Notes under the pieces: model-generated
The model's input: only the letters and a program-made list of their open reading frames with translations
Told to the model about the DNA's origin: nothing
Databases searched by the model: none
Assembly (NCBI GenBank): GCA_009781085.1
Contig: WQYV01000004.1
Coordinates: forward strand, 1 to 58,223
Source: Betaproteobacteria bacterium
GTDB taxonomy: Bacteria > Pseudomonadota > Gammaproteobacteria > Burkholderiales > Rhodocyclaceae
DNA: 58,223 nucleotides
Direction of reading: 5' to 3'
In this document: piece after piece, positions 19,499 to 28,685 of the stretch
Position numbering within the stretch: the stretch's first letter is position 1
Layout: the number at the start of each line of letters is the position of its first letter
Made by a program: the position numbers and the translations under genes

Positions 19499-20347
19499 TC
19501 AACCATATATCGCACTCAGTATAGCGTCCCTGTTGGCACGGGTTACGTCAACCAGGGCGGTGAACTGCCGTTCGTCGAATCCGAGATAGGCATCGTCTTT
19601 TGGCACGGAAGGTTTCCCGTGCTCGAACGGGTTGGGTATATCGGTGGCCAGGATAGCGGCACGCAAGATGTCTTGCAGGGTCTGAGGCGGCCAACCGTCG
19701 CCACAGAGAATTTCATCGTCAAGCGCCTCGATAATGTCATCGGGCAACTCAAAGACTTCGAGCACTGAACGGGAAATCGGGCTTTTCCACACAGCCATGA
19801 ATTCGGAGAAGCGATCGATGTTGTTCTCTAAAGCAGGATAGTCGGCGGCACGTGCCAACAAAAAGAACTGACCGATACCGACCATCATGCCAGTGAACAT
19901 GGCCGTGTCGGGGTTGGCCGTGCGCAGGTGGTGGGCAAAAACATAAGACCAGGATGCAATATCAGCTGAGTGCCGCCAGAGGTCGTTGGCAAGCTTGCGC
20001 ATATGCGGCGAGCGGCGATCCTGGATGAGTTGCTCGGCAGCCACTGCGAAGGCCAGGCATCGCAATGCCGCCAAGCCGATGCGCTTGACGGCGTTATTGA
20101 CGCTGGTGATATGCGTGCCATAAGGGTTGAGCAGCATCGCGTTGGCCATACGGATAACCTTGGCGCTCAACACCGGTTCAGTACGCACTACGGCGACGAT
20201 ATCATCGACGGAAGAATTTGGATCATCAGCGAGTTGCTTGATGCGCAACGAAACCTCCATCGAAGTGGGAAAGTTTAGTTGCCCCTCTTCAAGCTCTCGT
20301 TCGATCTGGGCGGCTAAAGCCCGTGTCTGCACTTCAAAGTCCTGCAT
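19499..20347 (-). CDS. HDOD domain protein
   Basis: A 282-residue protein with the HDOD arrangement: FPTSMEVSLRIKQLADDPN, then VRTEPVLSAKVIRMANA and VNNAVKRIGLAALRCLAFA, followed by a degenerate HD-like helical core. HDOD proteins are non-catalytic signalling or scaffold modules. Three in-frame starts exist (20419, 20359, 20347). The last is preferred because GGAG lies six bases before it. It precedes no obvious partner; the slipin-nfeD pair upstream is on the same strand after a 106-bp gap. Confidence 0.85.
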   Translation of the reverse strand: MQDFEVQTRALAAQIERELEEGQLNFPTSMEVSLRIKQLADDPNSSVDDIVAVVRTEPVLSAKVIRMANAMLLNPYGTHITSVNNAVKRIGLAALRCLAFAVAAEQLIQDRRSPHMRKLANDLWRHSADIASWSYVFAHHLRTANPDTAMFTGMMVGIGQFFLLARAADYPALENNIDRFSEFMAVWKSPISRSVLEVFELPDDIIEALDDEILCGDGWPPQTLQDILRAAILATDIPNPFEHGKPSVPKDDAYLGFDERQFTALVDVTRANRDAILSAIYG

Positions 20348-20453
20348 GTTCGGCTCCATGCTCCCGGCGGAGGAGTTACGGGTTATTTTCCAGGTAACCT
20401 TTTCGGCGGAGCCGGGCATGTGGGTCGGTATGCCCGCTGGCGCAACGGCTCCG

Positions 20454-21332
20454 TTACGCCTGCCCGCCGGTACGGGTCAGCTTGCCAATCAGTCCGCCAA
20501 TCGTTTCTTGGATGTCGGCGGGCAATAACACTAGTTTGGCATTTTCCGATGCCGCAAGCTTTTGGACTGCGGAAATGTACTTCTCTCCGAGCAAATAAAG
20601 CACGGAAGTCGGTTCTGGGCCGAGGGAAGCCGTAACGCGCCGGATCGATTCGGCTGATGCCTCGGCCAATGTGACTTGCGCGTTGGCATCACGGCGTGCG
20701 GCTTCAAACCTAGCCTCGGCTTCGAGGATGGCAGATTGTTTTTGCCCTTCCGCACGCGTGACCATTGCCTTGCGCTCACGCTCGGCGGCGGCCTGCATTT
20801 CCATCGCTTTTTGCATCGAAGGGGAGGGTTTGATGTCCTGGATTTCCACCGATTTCACGGTTAGGCCCCAGTCGATGGCTTCATCGGAAATGCTTTCACG
20901 CAAACGGGCTTTGATTTTGTCGCGCGAGGACAGCGCTTCGTCCAATTCCATTTCGCCAGCGATGGATCGCAGGGTCGTCATAATGAGGTTGCGGATTGCC
21001 TCGGTGAAATTGGTGACGCCATAAACCGCCTTCACGGGGTTGGTGATCTTGATGAAGGCAACGGCATTGATGAAGATGACCGCGTTATCCCGCGTGATGA
21101 CTTCCTGTTGCTGCACGTCGAGGGTGATGTCTTTGGTGACGAGCTTGTAGGCGACGCTGTCCAGGTAGGGAACCAGGAAATTGAGACCCGGCAGCAAAGT
21201 ACTGTGATACTTGCCTAGGCGCTCAACGATCCATTCCATGCCCTGGGGCACAAGGCGTACCCCCTTGCCGATGGTTATGAAAACCAGGATCAGGATGGCA
21301 GCGGTAACGATAAAGCCTACTTCTATATTCAT
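20454..21332 (-). CDS. SPFH/stomatin-like membrane protein (slipin/QmcA type)
   Basis: A 292-residue protein with one N-terminal membrane helix (residues 6-24), an SPFH/band-7 domain (RLVPQGMEWIVERLGKYH to about residue 180) and a coiled coil rich in Ala, Glu and Arg (AAAERERKAMVTRAEGQKQ). Such proteins form membrane microdomain scaffolds. Its partner NfeD is encoded 44 bp upstream on the same strand, the usual gene pair. An ATG at 21332 that opens at the membrane helix was chosen over a longer frame. Confidence 0.92.
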   Translation of the reverse strand: MNIEVGFIVTAAILILVFITIGKGVRLVPQGMEWIVERLGKYHSTLLPGLNFLVPYLDSVAYKLVTKDITLDVQQQEVITRDNAVIFINAVAFIKITNPVKAVYGVTNFTEAIRNLIMTTLRSIAGEMELDEALSSRDKIKARLRESISDEAIDWGLTVKSVEIQDIKPSPSMQKAMEMQAAAERERKAMVTRAEGQKQSAILEAEARFEAARRDANAQVTLAEASAESIRRVTASLGPEPTSVLYLLGEKYISAVQKLAASENAKLVLLPADIQETIGGLIGKLTRTGGQA

Positions 21333-21376
21333 GAATATAACTCCAGAAAAAACGTTGAAAATACGCGTGTGGGCGC

Positions 21377-21820
21377 TTAGGTTCGTGCGACCTTGAGGAC
21401 ACTGCCTTCGACGGAAACAAGCCTGACCCGCGTGCCGGTAGCAATTTCGGTTTCCGACGTGCAAGGCCATTCTTCCGCACCAAGGATCGGGCGCTGAAAG
21501 CGTACCTTACCGCGCTTGAACGGTGCCGAGTCGGCGGCCAATAGGCCGATTTCACCGATGATGTCCCCTTCAGCAGTGCCGATCCGGGTTTTATTCCTCA
21601 TACGGCTGAAAACACGGAACCACAGCACCGTCATAGCTACCGAGGCGACAGCCCAAAGCAATATCTGCCCTGCAAGTGGGAATCCAGGTGCGACGAGCAG
21701 CAACAGCCCAACGAAGATTGCCCCCAGGCCAAACCAGAGCACAAAGAAAGCGGGAACCACCAGTTCCAGCAAAACCAATGCGATACCCCCGATGATCCAG
21801 TGCCACCACTCTATTGTCAT
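21377..21820 (-). CDS. NfeD family membrane protein
   Basis: A 147-residue short NfeD: MTIEWWHWIIGGIALVLLEL begins the first of about three membrane helices, followed by a C-terminal OB-fold with GEIGLLAADSAPFKRGKVRF. NfeD proteins pair with SPFH proteins, here the next gene. A longer upstream frame is rejected because CCAAAGGAACGAA lies just before this ATG and homology starts here. Confidence 0.9.
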   Translation of the reverse strand: MTIEWWHWIIGGIALVLLELVVPAFFVLWFGLGAIFVGLLLLVAPGFPLAGQILLWAVASVAMTVLWFRVFSRMRNKTRIGTAEGDIIGEIGLLAADSAPFKRGKVRFQRPILGAEEWPCTSETEIATGTRVRLVSVEGSVLKVART

Positions 21821-21980
21821 TTCGTTCCTTTGGCTAAATTCCTTGTTGAAAGGGCAGGTGTGAGACCCGTGCAAACCCGCAAATATACATACATGCATGC
21901 AAACACGAAACCCCCTAGTATCAGTTACCATTAATGGGAATTGTGTCCCATTTGATCGGATGCGATGTAATGAAGAGGTC

Positions 21981-23072
21981 ATGATGACATTTTTCGGCAA
22001 GCTGAAAAAAATGATGAACCCCTTTTCCTCAACGCAGGTTGCCAAGGAAGAGGATACCGAGAAGGTCGAACCTGGTGAAGGAGTGCGTGGGCGCCCCAAG
22101 ATCCATGTGCTTGCTACCGGCGGGACGATCGCTGGGAGGCTGGTGAGTACGGGGCCACGCTACCGGGCGGGTGTGCTCGGCTTCGAAGCACTGTTGGATG
22201 CCGTACCGGCCTTGCGCGGGCTGGCCGATTACAGTGGCGAGCAGGTGGCGAACATCGGCTCGCAGGACATGGATGAGTCCCTCTGGCTTAAGCTCGCGCA
22301 CCGGGTAAACGAGTTGCTCGCCAGCCCGGATGTGGACGGGGTCGTCATCACCCACGGAACTGATACGCTGGAGGAAACCGCTTGCTTTCTCGACCTGACG
22401 GTCCGCAATCCCAAGCCTGTTGTCCTGGTGGGCGCAATACGGCCTGTGGGCGCGCTTGGCGCGGACGGCCCGGTCAATCTGCTCGATGCCGTAACCGTGG
22501 CGGTCAATCCCAGTTCCGTCGGGCGCGGGGTGTTGGTGGTAATGCACGGTAGCCTGTTTGAAGCACGCGATGTCACCAAGGTCTCGTCTTCGGCTTTGCC
22601 AGCATTTGCCGCGCCAAATTCTGGCCCATTGGGGCAGTTGATCGACGGACGGGTTTATTACGGGCATCGTACCGGGCTTTCCCCGAAGCGGCCTGTTTTT
22701 GATATATCCAATCTGGATAAATTACCCCAGGTCGACATCGTCTATGGATATGCTGGTGCTTCGACCCTGCCGGTCAAAGCGTTGGTCGATGCGGGTTGCC
22801 GGGGTATCGTTTCTGCCGGTGTGGGCAACGGCAACCTGCATCGCGACGTGCTTGCAGCGCTGGCCAATGCCTCTGGCCGGGGCGTGGTCGTGGTGCGCGC
22901 CTCCCGCATCCCCTCTGGGTTGACACTTCGGAACGTAGAAGTGGATGACAACCGGTTTGGTTTCGTCGCCGCTGGTGCGCTCAACCCACAAAAGGCGAGG
23001 GTCCTCTTGCAGCTGGTACTGACCCGGGCACGGAAACCGGAAGAAGTCCAGAAGGCGTTCGACAATTATTGA
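21981..23072 (+). CDS. L-asparaginase
   Basis: A 363-residue asparaginase/glutaminase-family enzyme. The first catalytic threonine is in LATGGTIAGR, the second with Asp in THGTDTLEET, and a variant of the third region is AIRPVGALGADGPVNL. It deaminates asparagine to aspartate. There is no clear signal peptide: the first 25 residues (FFGKLKKMMNPFSS) are amphipathic rather than hydrophobic, so a cytoplasmic location is likely although the sequence resembles type II enzymes. The ATG at 21981 follows GAAGAGG; another possible start is 84 bases upstream. Confidence 0.9.
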   Translation: MMTFFGKLKKMMNPFSSTQVAKEEDTEKVEPGEGVRGRPKIHVLATGGTIAGRLVSTGPRYRAGVLGFEALLDAVPALRGLADYSGEQVANIGSQDMDESLWLKLAHRVNELLASPDVDGVVITHGTDTLEETACFLDLTVRNPKPVVLVGAIRPVGALGADGPVNLLDAVTVAVNPSSVGRGVLVVMHGSLFEARDVTKVSSSALPAFAAPNSGPLGQLIDGRVYYGHRTGLSPKRPVFDISNLDKLPQVDIVYGYAGASTLPVKALVDAGCRGIVSAGVGNGNLHRDVLAALANASGRGVVVVRASRIPSGLTLRNVEVDDNRFGFVAAGALNPQKARVLLQLVLTRARKPEEVQKAFDNY

Positions 23073-23092
23073 GCCGGTGTACCCGCCTGCGT

Positions 23093-23932
23093 TTAAAGGC
23101 CAAGCCGCCGCTGAATTTCCAGGATGAGTGGGGCTTGGTTCATGCTGTAAAAATGCAGCCCTGGCGCACCGCCCTGGAGAAGCCGTTCACAAAGCCGGGT
23201 GACGGTTTCCAGCCCGAAGGCGCAGATGGATTCGACATCATCGCCGTAGCCCTCAAATTGCCTGCGCATCCAGCGCGGAATGTCCGCGCCGCAAGCATCC
23301 GAAAAACGGGCGAGTTTGTAGAAACTTGTGATGGGCATGATGCCAGGGATGATGGGAATCTCAACCCCCGCACTGCGCGCTTTGTCGACGAAATGGAAAT
23401 AGGCGTCGGCGTTGTAGAAATATTGCGTGATTGACGCATTGGCTCCAGCTTTCGCCTTACGGGCGAAGTTGCGCAAATCGGCTTCGGGGCTTTTCGCCTG
23501 CGGGTGCCATTCCGGATAAGCCGCGACGATGATCTGGAAGGCATCGCCCGTTTCTGTACGGATGAATTCCACCAGTTCGTTGGCGTAGCGCAGTTCGCCC
23601 GCCTCAGCCATGCCGGAGGGTAAGTCGCCGCGTAGCGCCACGATGCGCCGGATGCCGGTAGCTCTGAACTCTCCAAGTATTTCCCGGATACCAGCGCGGG
23701 TGGAACCGATGCAAGACAAATGCGGCACGGCATCGAACCCTTCCGCCGCAATCTCTTTCACGATGTCAAACGTGCGCACGCGGGTGGATCCCCCCGCGCC
23801 ATAAGTGACGGAAAAGAAATCCGGTTTCAGGGTCGCGAGTTTTGCGCGTTCGTTTTTCAGCTTGGCAAGACCCTCCGCGGTCTGCGGAGGGAAGAACTCG
23901 ATGGAAAGCTCAATGTTCATGTCGGACAGCAT
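23093..23932 (-). CDS. metF: Methylenetetrahydrofolate reductase
   Basis: A 279-residue FAD enzyme that reduces 5,10-methylene-THF to 5-methyl-THF for methionine synthesis. Typical segments are SIEFFPPQTAEG, SVTYGAGGSTRVRT, HLSCIGSTR, LRGD and ITQYFYNADAYF. Two in-frame starts, 23932 and 23920, are possible. Its start lies directly after the paaK stop on the same strand, so it is probably co-transcribed. It converges on the asparaginase gene with a 20-bp gap. Confidence 0.95.
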   Translation of the reverse strand: MLSDMNIELSIEFFPPQTAEGLAKLKNERAKLATLKPDFFSVTYGAGGSTRVRTFDIVKEIAAEGFDAVPHLSCIGSTRAGIREILGEFRATGIRRIVALRGDLPSGMAEAGELRYANELVEFIRTETGDAFQIIVAAYPEWHPQAKSPEADLRNFARKAKAGANASITQYFYNADAYFHFVDKARSAGVEIPIIPGIMPITSFYKLARFSDACGADIPRWMRRQFEGYGDDVESICAFGLETVTRLCERLLQGGAPGLHFYSMNQAPLILEIQRRLGL

Positions 23933-23933
23933 G

Positions 23934-25244
23934 TTACTTCTTCTTTTCTTTCCGGTGGTCGATCACCCTGACGGCCTTGCCCATCGAGCGTTCAACCGAA
24001 CCAGTGGGGTGGATTTTGACTTCGCAGGAAATGCCGATGAAATCCTTGATGTCTTTCTGCACCTTGGAGGAGACGCGGTCCATGTAATCCTGGCCCTTGG
24101 CGTAAAGGGGCGGGCTGGCTTCGACATTGATGCGCAGGGAATCGAGGTGGCCTTCGCGGAAAACTTCGAGCTGATAGAAAGGGGAAAGCGTTTCGGTACG
24201 CATCAAGATGGCTTCGACCTGAGTGGGAAAGACGTTGACGCCGCGAATGATGAGCATGTCGTCGGAGCGGCCCGTGATGCGGTTCATGCGGATATGGGTG
24301 CGGCCGCATTTGCAGGGCGCAGGGTCGAGCGTCGAAATGTCACGGGAGCGGAAACGCAACATTGGAAAGGCTTCGCGGGTAAGCGAGGTGATGACGATCT
24401 CTCCCTTTTCTCCGGGCGGTAGCGGCTCTCCGGTGTCGATATCGACGCATTCGACGAAAAAATGGTCTTCCCAGATATGCAATCCCTTCTTGGCGGCTAG
24501 GCATTCGATGCCCACACCTGGCCCCATGAGTTCCGTGAGGCCGTAAATATCGAGCGCGTCGATGCCCATACGCGATTCGAGTTCATAGCGAATTTCTTCG
24601 CTCCATGGCTCCGCGCCGTAGATGCCGACCCGTAGCGGCAGCTTGCGGACATCAATACCCAGTTTTTCAGCTTCTTCCACGATGTTGAGCGCGTAGGAAG
24701 GGGTGCAGGACATGGCATCCGGGGCGAGGTCTTGCAAGAGCATGACTTGTTTCTGTGTTTGCCCGCCGGACATCGGGATGACCGTTATACCGAGGGTTTC
24801 AGCCCCGCCGTGCAGCCCCAGGCCACCTGTGAAGAGGCCGTAGCCGTAGGCGTTATGTAGGCGGTCGCCTGGTTGCAGGCCCGCAGCGGCAAGGCAGCGT
24901 GCGCCCAGTTGGCCCCAATTGGTGAGATCCCGCCGCGTATGCCCGACCACCACGGGTTTGCCTGAAGTGCCGGAAGAGGCATGTAGCCGGATGACCTGGT
25001 CGCGGGGCACGGCGAACATCCCAAAAGGATAGTTGTCGCGCAGTTGTTCCTTCTTGGTAAATGGCAGCAGCTTGACATCGGCAAGCGCCTGGATGTGGTG
25101 CGGCTTGACTTCCAACTCGTCCATCGCTTCGCGGTAGAACTTCACCGTTTCGTAACAGCGTGCCACCGTGTCCTGAAGGCGGCTCAACTGCAGGGCTTTG
25201 AGTTCTTCGCGGGGAAGTGTTTCGTTGTCGATGTCAAAAATCAT
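23934..25244 (-). CDS. paaK: Phenylacetate-CoA ligase (AMP-forming)
   Basis: A 436-residue adenylate-forming enzyme. The phosphate-binding loop LHASSGTSGKPVVVGHT, the central GAEPWSEEIR and YGLTELMGPGVG motifs, and the C-terminal RITGRSDDMLIIRGVNVFP with the KAVRVID end match PaaK. It activates phenylacetate (or a related aryl acid) to the CoA thioester. No paaA-E or paaZ genes are nearby, so the complete catabolic route is not shown; some homologues serve other aryl acids. Confidence 0.92.
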   Translation of the reverse strand: MIFDIDNETLPREELKALQLSRLQDTVARCYETVKFYREAMDELEVKPHHIQALADVKLLPFTKKEQLRDNYPFGMFAVPRDQVIRLHASSGTSGKPVVVGHTRRDLTNWGQLGARCLAAAGLQPGDRLHNAYGYGLFTGGLGLHGGAETLGITVIPMSGGQTQKQVMLLQDLAPDAMSCTPSYALNIVEEAEKLGIDVRKLPLRVGIYGAEPWSEEIRYELESRMGIDALDIYGLTELMGPGVGIECLAAKKGLHIWEDHFFVECVDIDTGEPLPPGEKGEIVITSLTREAFPMLRFRSRDISTLDPAPCKCGRTHIRMNRITGRSDDMLIIRGVNVFPTQVEAILMRTETLSPFYQLEVFREGHLDSLRINVEASPPLYAKGQDYMDRVSSKVQKDIKDFIGISCEVKIHPTGSVERSMGKAVRVIDHRKEKKK

Positions 25245-25444
25245 GATAGGCGTGCCTCGGAAAGCTGAAAACCGTAAAACCTAAAATAATAGCTTTTAAT
25301 GCCTTAGCAGGGGACGCTGCCTTCGTGTCCTGCATGGTAGTCGTGCCGATAAATTCATCGACGGGACGCCGAGGGCTGTATCCCCTACACGCTTATCTAC
25401 AGGCGGGTCTGTGGGCTGAACGGATAATTCTTTTTTAAAAGCGG
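25245..25444. other. Intergenic stretch with no recognised feature
   Basis: No ORF, tRNA or terminator was recognised here. A weak palindrome (CGATAAATTCATCG) and short G+C blocks give it the look of a dispersed intergenic repeat, but no second copy occurs in the window. Confidence 0.3.
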
Positions 25445-26818
25445 CTATTTGTCGGAGATTTCTCGTTCCATCCGGGATCGCTGCCTTGTCACCCACCAAA
25501 GTAACCCGCCGAAAAGAAAGGCGGCGGTGACAGTGGATGCCACAGCAGCCTGCCAGAAACCAGAAGCGCCCTGCGGCGCAGGGGCATGAAAAGCGAGCCA
25601 GTAACCGAACCCCAGGCCAAGCCCCCAGAAGCAGCAGAGGTGGATTAGCAGCGGCACGAAACTGATCTTGAAGGCGCGTAGCGCAAAACAGGCAACCGTC
25701 TGTATGGCATCGAAAAACTGGTAGAGCGTGATGTAGAAGGCAAGGCCGATGGCAACTTCCGCGACTTTTGGGTCTTTGGTAGCGAGCCAGGCAATAGGCG
25801 TACGCAGCCATAGCAGTACAGCGATGAGAACGACAGAAAACGTACAGGCAATTCTTAGCCCGGCGAAGGCGTAGCCGCGCGCCAGTGCCTCATTGCGTGC
25901 GCCAACCGATTGCGCTACCTGCGCGGCGGTAGCGGTTGCCAACGATAGCGGCAACATGTAAACGAATGCGGAAAGAGTAGCGGCTATACGATGCCCGCTG
26001 ACCGTTTCAGCACCCAACCGGGCGATGAAGATCGCCATCAGGGTGAAGGCGCTGACTTCTACAAAGAACGAAAAGCCGGTTGGGATGCCAAGGCGCAATA
26101 GTTCCTTTTGTGCTTGCCAGCGCGGGGTTTCCCGGTGGGCGAATATCTGGAAATAGGCAAAACGCGGGCTGTATTTCAGTAACCAGAAGCATAGCCCGAG
26201 GCTAGCCCAACTGACGATGGCCTGTGACAACCCCGCGCCTACCGCGCCGAGCGCGGGAAAATAGAAATGTCCGCCAACGAGGCACCAGGCCAGCACGATA
26301 TGGCCGAGGGTTTCAAGGAAGGCGATAAACATCAGCGGACGCGGCTGCCCCAATGCGGTCGCCGTAGCGTAAAAAGCGCGGTAGCCAAGCACGGCGGGCA
26401 GCGACAGGATGAGCAGGCGCATGTAGCTGGCAGCGATGTTTTCGACGTCTGGTTCGAGCTGGGCGGGCGCAAGCAGCCAACGGGGGTTGATGAGCAGTGC
26501 TGTACCCAGCAAGGTGAGCAGTGCCGCGAGCCATAGCCCCTGCCGCATGTCCGACCCAATCCGTTCCCGTTCCCCTGCACCGTAATGCTGGCCGACGATA
26601 GGGACGATCGATTGGAGCACGCCGCCCAGGCTCAGGGTCAACGTAGCGTAAAGTCCGGAACCAACCGCAACGGCAGCCAGATGTTGTGTGGAATAGTGAC
26701 CGACGATCACCGTGTCGGCTACCATCATGCCGATGGAAACGAGCTGCGCCACCAACACTGGCCAAGCGTTTTTGAAAATGGGCCAAACGAAATGGTGGGA
26801 ACAGGAAGGTCGCGGCAT
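25445..26818 (-). CDS. MATE family multidrug/toxin efflux transporter (NorM-like)
   Basis: A 457-residue protein with about 12 hydrophobic helices and two related halves, typical of MATE cation antiporters. The first half opens with NAWPVLVAQLVSIGMMVADTVIVG, and GSGLYATLTLSLGGVLQSIVPIVGQ is a characteristic NorM segment. The start is uncertain: an in-frame ATG at 26929 would add a 37-residue non-hydrophobic extension that overlaps the divergent gene, so 26818 is preferred although it lacks a clear ribosome site. The substrate is unknown. Confidence 0.9.
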   Translation of the reverse strand: MPRPSCSHHFVWPIFKNAWPVLVAQLVSIGMMVADTVIVGHYSTQHLAAVAVGSGLYATLTLSLGGVLQSIVPIVGQHYGAGERERIGSDMRQGLWLAALLTLLGTALLINPRWLLAPAQLEPDVENIAASYMRLLILSLPAVLGYRAFYATATALGQPRPLMFIAFLETLGHIVLAWCLVGGHFYFPALGAVGAGLSQAIVSWASLGLCFWLLKYSPRFAYFQIFAHRETPRWQAQKELLRLGIPTGFSFFVEVSAFTLMAIFIARLGAETVSGHRIAATLSAFVYMLPLSLATATAAQVAQSVGARNEALARGYAFAGLRIACTFSVVLIAVLLWLRTPIAWLATKDPKVAEVAIGLAFYITLYQFFDAIQTVACFALRAFKISFVPLLIHLCCFWGLGLGFGYWLAFHAPAPQGASGFWQAAVASTVTAAFLFGGLLWWVTRQRSRMEREISDK

Positions 26819-26938
26819 TGGGATGAGGGTGAAGCGGGTATGGGCGGGATAACGCGCCACAAAAACCCAAATTATTTGATGACCTGGTAAAGGGCGCAAG
26901 TTACCATCACGCCTGTTTTGCATTTTCATAATGCCTGT

Positions 26939-28099
26939 ATGTCCAGCTTCCCCCTCCTTTTTTCCATTTTCAAGTGGCTTTACGCCGCCTTCAATATCGG
27001 GTTCATCGCCCGTGTCTACTTTGCCTTGCGCGGCCCAGGGGTCTCGCGGACAGTCCGGGTCGGGATTTGCGCGCTTGCCTTCGTGCTGTCGTTGGCGTTA
27101 CCTATTGCGCGTGAAGTGAGGGGAAATTCCATTTGGATCAAAGCGGTTTCGTTTGCGGGGCATTACTGGTTTGCGTTTATGTATCAAGCCTTGCTGGCGT
27201 GGATACTGCTTAGCGTGTTCCGACTCGTCAATCGGCGTTTCCGCTGGCTTGTCATCACAGAGGAAAACCGGGTGCGCTGGCGTCATCGGAGTTGCGTGGG
27301 GATTGCCGTAGTGTCCCTGCTGGCGTGTGTTGGCGGTTGGGTCAATAGCCAGTACCCGGTGGTGCGTGAAGAGAAGCTGCCCCTACCTGTAGGCGCTGCG
27401 CCGCTACGGATCGTCGCACTCTCCGACCTACATCTCGGACGCCTTGCCTCGGACGGGTTCCTTTCCCATGTGGTCGATCAGGTCGAGCCGCTTTCGCCTG
27501 ACATCATCGTGTTTTTGGGGGATGTCCTTGAACAGGATTTTTCCCCTTCCGAAGTGCAGGCAATTGCTGCCGCGCTGCAACGGCTCAAGCCCAGGCTCGG
27601 TATCTGGGGCGTGATGGGGAACCACGAATATTTCGCAGGCAGGGGCGAGTTGAATAACAAATTACTGAACCAGATCGGTATCCGTACACTAAATGACAAA
27701 TGGGTTATGCTCGGGGAAAAGCCTAGTGAGAAATTCCTGCTCATTGGGCGCAAGGATCGTTCTTGGCCACGGAAATCTTTGCAGAATGTCATCGCAAATA
27801 TCCCAGAAGAGGATAAAAACGCGCTGAAAATCCTGCTTGACCATCAGCCTACCGACCTGGAGGGGGCGGAAAAGGTGGGGGTTTTTCTGCAACTGTCCGG
27901 CCATTCGCACAACGGGCAGTTTTTCCCGTTCAATTTCGTTGTGCCGTTTTTGTTTGAAAATGCTTACGGCTATTACAGGCGTGGCCAGACACATTATTGG
28001 GTGACTTCCGGTGTTGGGGCTTGGGGGCCGAGGATACGTACGAGTGGACGCCCGGAAATCATGTTGATCGACTTGGTTCCACAGCCTGAACCGCAATGA
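26939..28099 (+). CDS. Membrane-anchored metallophosphoesterase (YaeI-like)
   Basis: A 386-residue protein with about four N-terminal membrane helices (to residue ~140) and a calcineurin-type phosphoesterase domain. Metal-binding motifs are in order: ALSDLHLGR, FLGDVLEQD, GNHEYFAG, the DHQP segment and LSGHSHNGQ. Family members include lipid-related phosphodiesterases such as E. coli YaeI; substrate and orientation here are not known. It is divergent from the MATE gene and converges on the next gene with 24 bp between stops. Confidence 0.9.
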   Translation: MSSFPLLFSIFKWLYAAFNIGFIARVYFALRGPGVSRTVRVGICALAFVLSLALPIAREVRGNSIWIKAVSFAGHYWFAFMYQALLAWILLSVFRLVNRRFRWLVITEENRVRWRHRSCVGIAVVSLLACVGGWVNSQYPVVREEKLPLPVGAAPLRIVALSDLHLGRLASDGFLSHVVDQVEPLSPDIIVFLGDVLEQDFSPSEVQAIAAALQRLKPRLGIWGVMGNHEYFAGRGELNNKLLNQIGIRTLNDKWVMLGEKPSEKFLLIGRKDRSWPRKSLQNVIANIPEEDKNALKILLDHQPTDLEGAEKVGVFLQLSGHSHNGQFFPFNFVVPFLFENAYGYYRRGQTHYWVTSGVGAWGPRIRTSGRPEIMLIDLVPQPEPQ

Positions 28100-28123
28100 C
28101 AAGCCGCCGCGATGGCGCGTGCA

Positions 28124-28408
28124 TTATTCTCTGCTTCCCGCAGGTTCAGGGATTTTAGCGGGTGCGTAGCCTGAATCTAACCCCGCAATGACAGCTTGGA
28201 AAGCTTCCTTCACCTGGGCTTCGTCACAACCCATCAATACCGCGTCTTCCAATGCGTCCAGTGCGTACTGGCGCAGTTCGTCCATGTTTTCCTGCATCAC
28301 TTTCAGTTTTTCGGTACAGGAAATCACACTGCCGTCCGGGCTTCGCCAAGGGTTTTGCGGAGAACCGTAAGGGGCTGGAAAGGAAAGGGTGTGGTGTTCT
28401 GCACTCAT
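28124..28408 (-). CDS. Small conserved-type protein of unknown function
   Basis: A 94-residue acidic protein without signal peptide or membrane helix. I do not recognise the family. The middle part NPWRSPDGSVISCTEKLKVM is followed by two predicted helices (ENMDELRQYALDALEDAVLM and EAQVKEAFQAVIAGLDSGY). The start MSAEHHTLSF was chosen because the upstream extension overlaps the flgK promoter region. Codon use and composition fit the neighbours, so it is probably a real gene. Confidence 0.6.
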   Translation of the reverse strand: MSAEHHTLSFPAPYGSPQNPWRSPDGSVISCTEKLKVMQENMDELRQYALDALEDAVLMGCDEAQVKEAFQAVIAGLDSGYAPAKIPEPAGSRE

Positions 28409-28634
28409 CGCGGTGAGATGAAACGGACTGAGATATCGAAAAGGGAAACCGCTTGATAAGCGGGATGATACGGGAAGAATCAGGACGGGGCAGTGAAAGC
28501 GGTTTACAAAGCCAGCAGCGGGCACCTCGGCCACTTGGTTGAAGCAGAGGGAAATCTGTTAGGAAGGTCTGCCCACGCCGCCCCCGTGCGCAACACCCAT
28601 AACATACGGCGGCGGATTTTGCCGTTTTTCCTGC

Positions 28635-28650
28635 TGGCAAGGTTCTTGCT
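28635..28650 (+). promoter_or_regulatory. Sigma-54 (RpoN) promoter upstream of flgK
   Basis: TGGCAAGGTTCTTGCT matches the -24/-12 consensus TGGCACG-N4-TTGCW with one mismatch; GG at 28636-28637 and GC at 28648-28649 are separated by exactly ten bases. Transcription would start near 28661, about 25 bp before the flgK ATG. RpoN control of mid-class flagellar genes is known in several proteobacteria. Confidence 0.75.
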
Positions 28651-28685
28651 TTGCTATTGGCAGGAACCTTTTCAGGGGAAGTATC

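Noticed and set aside
25245-25444. Possible tRNA or riboswitch upstream of paaK
   Set aside because: No cloverleaf or known aptamer core was found; only short palindromes.
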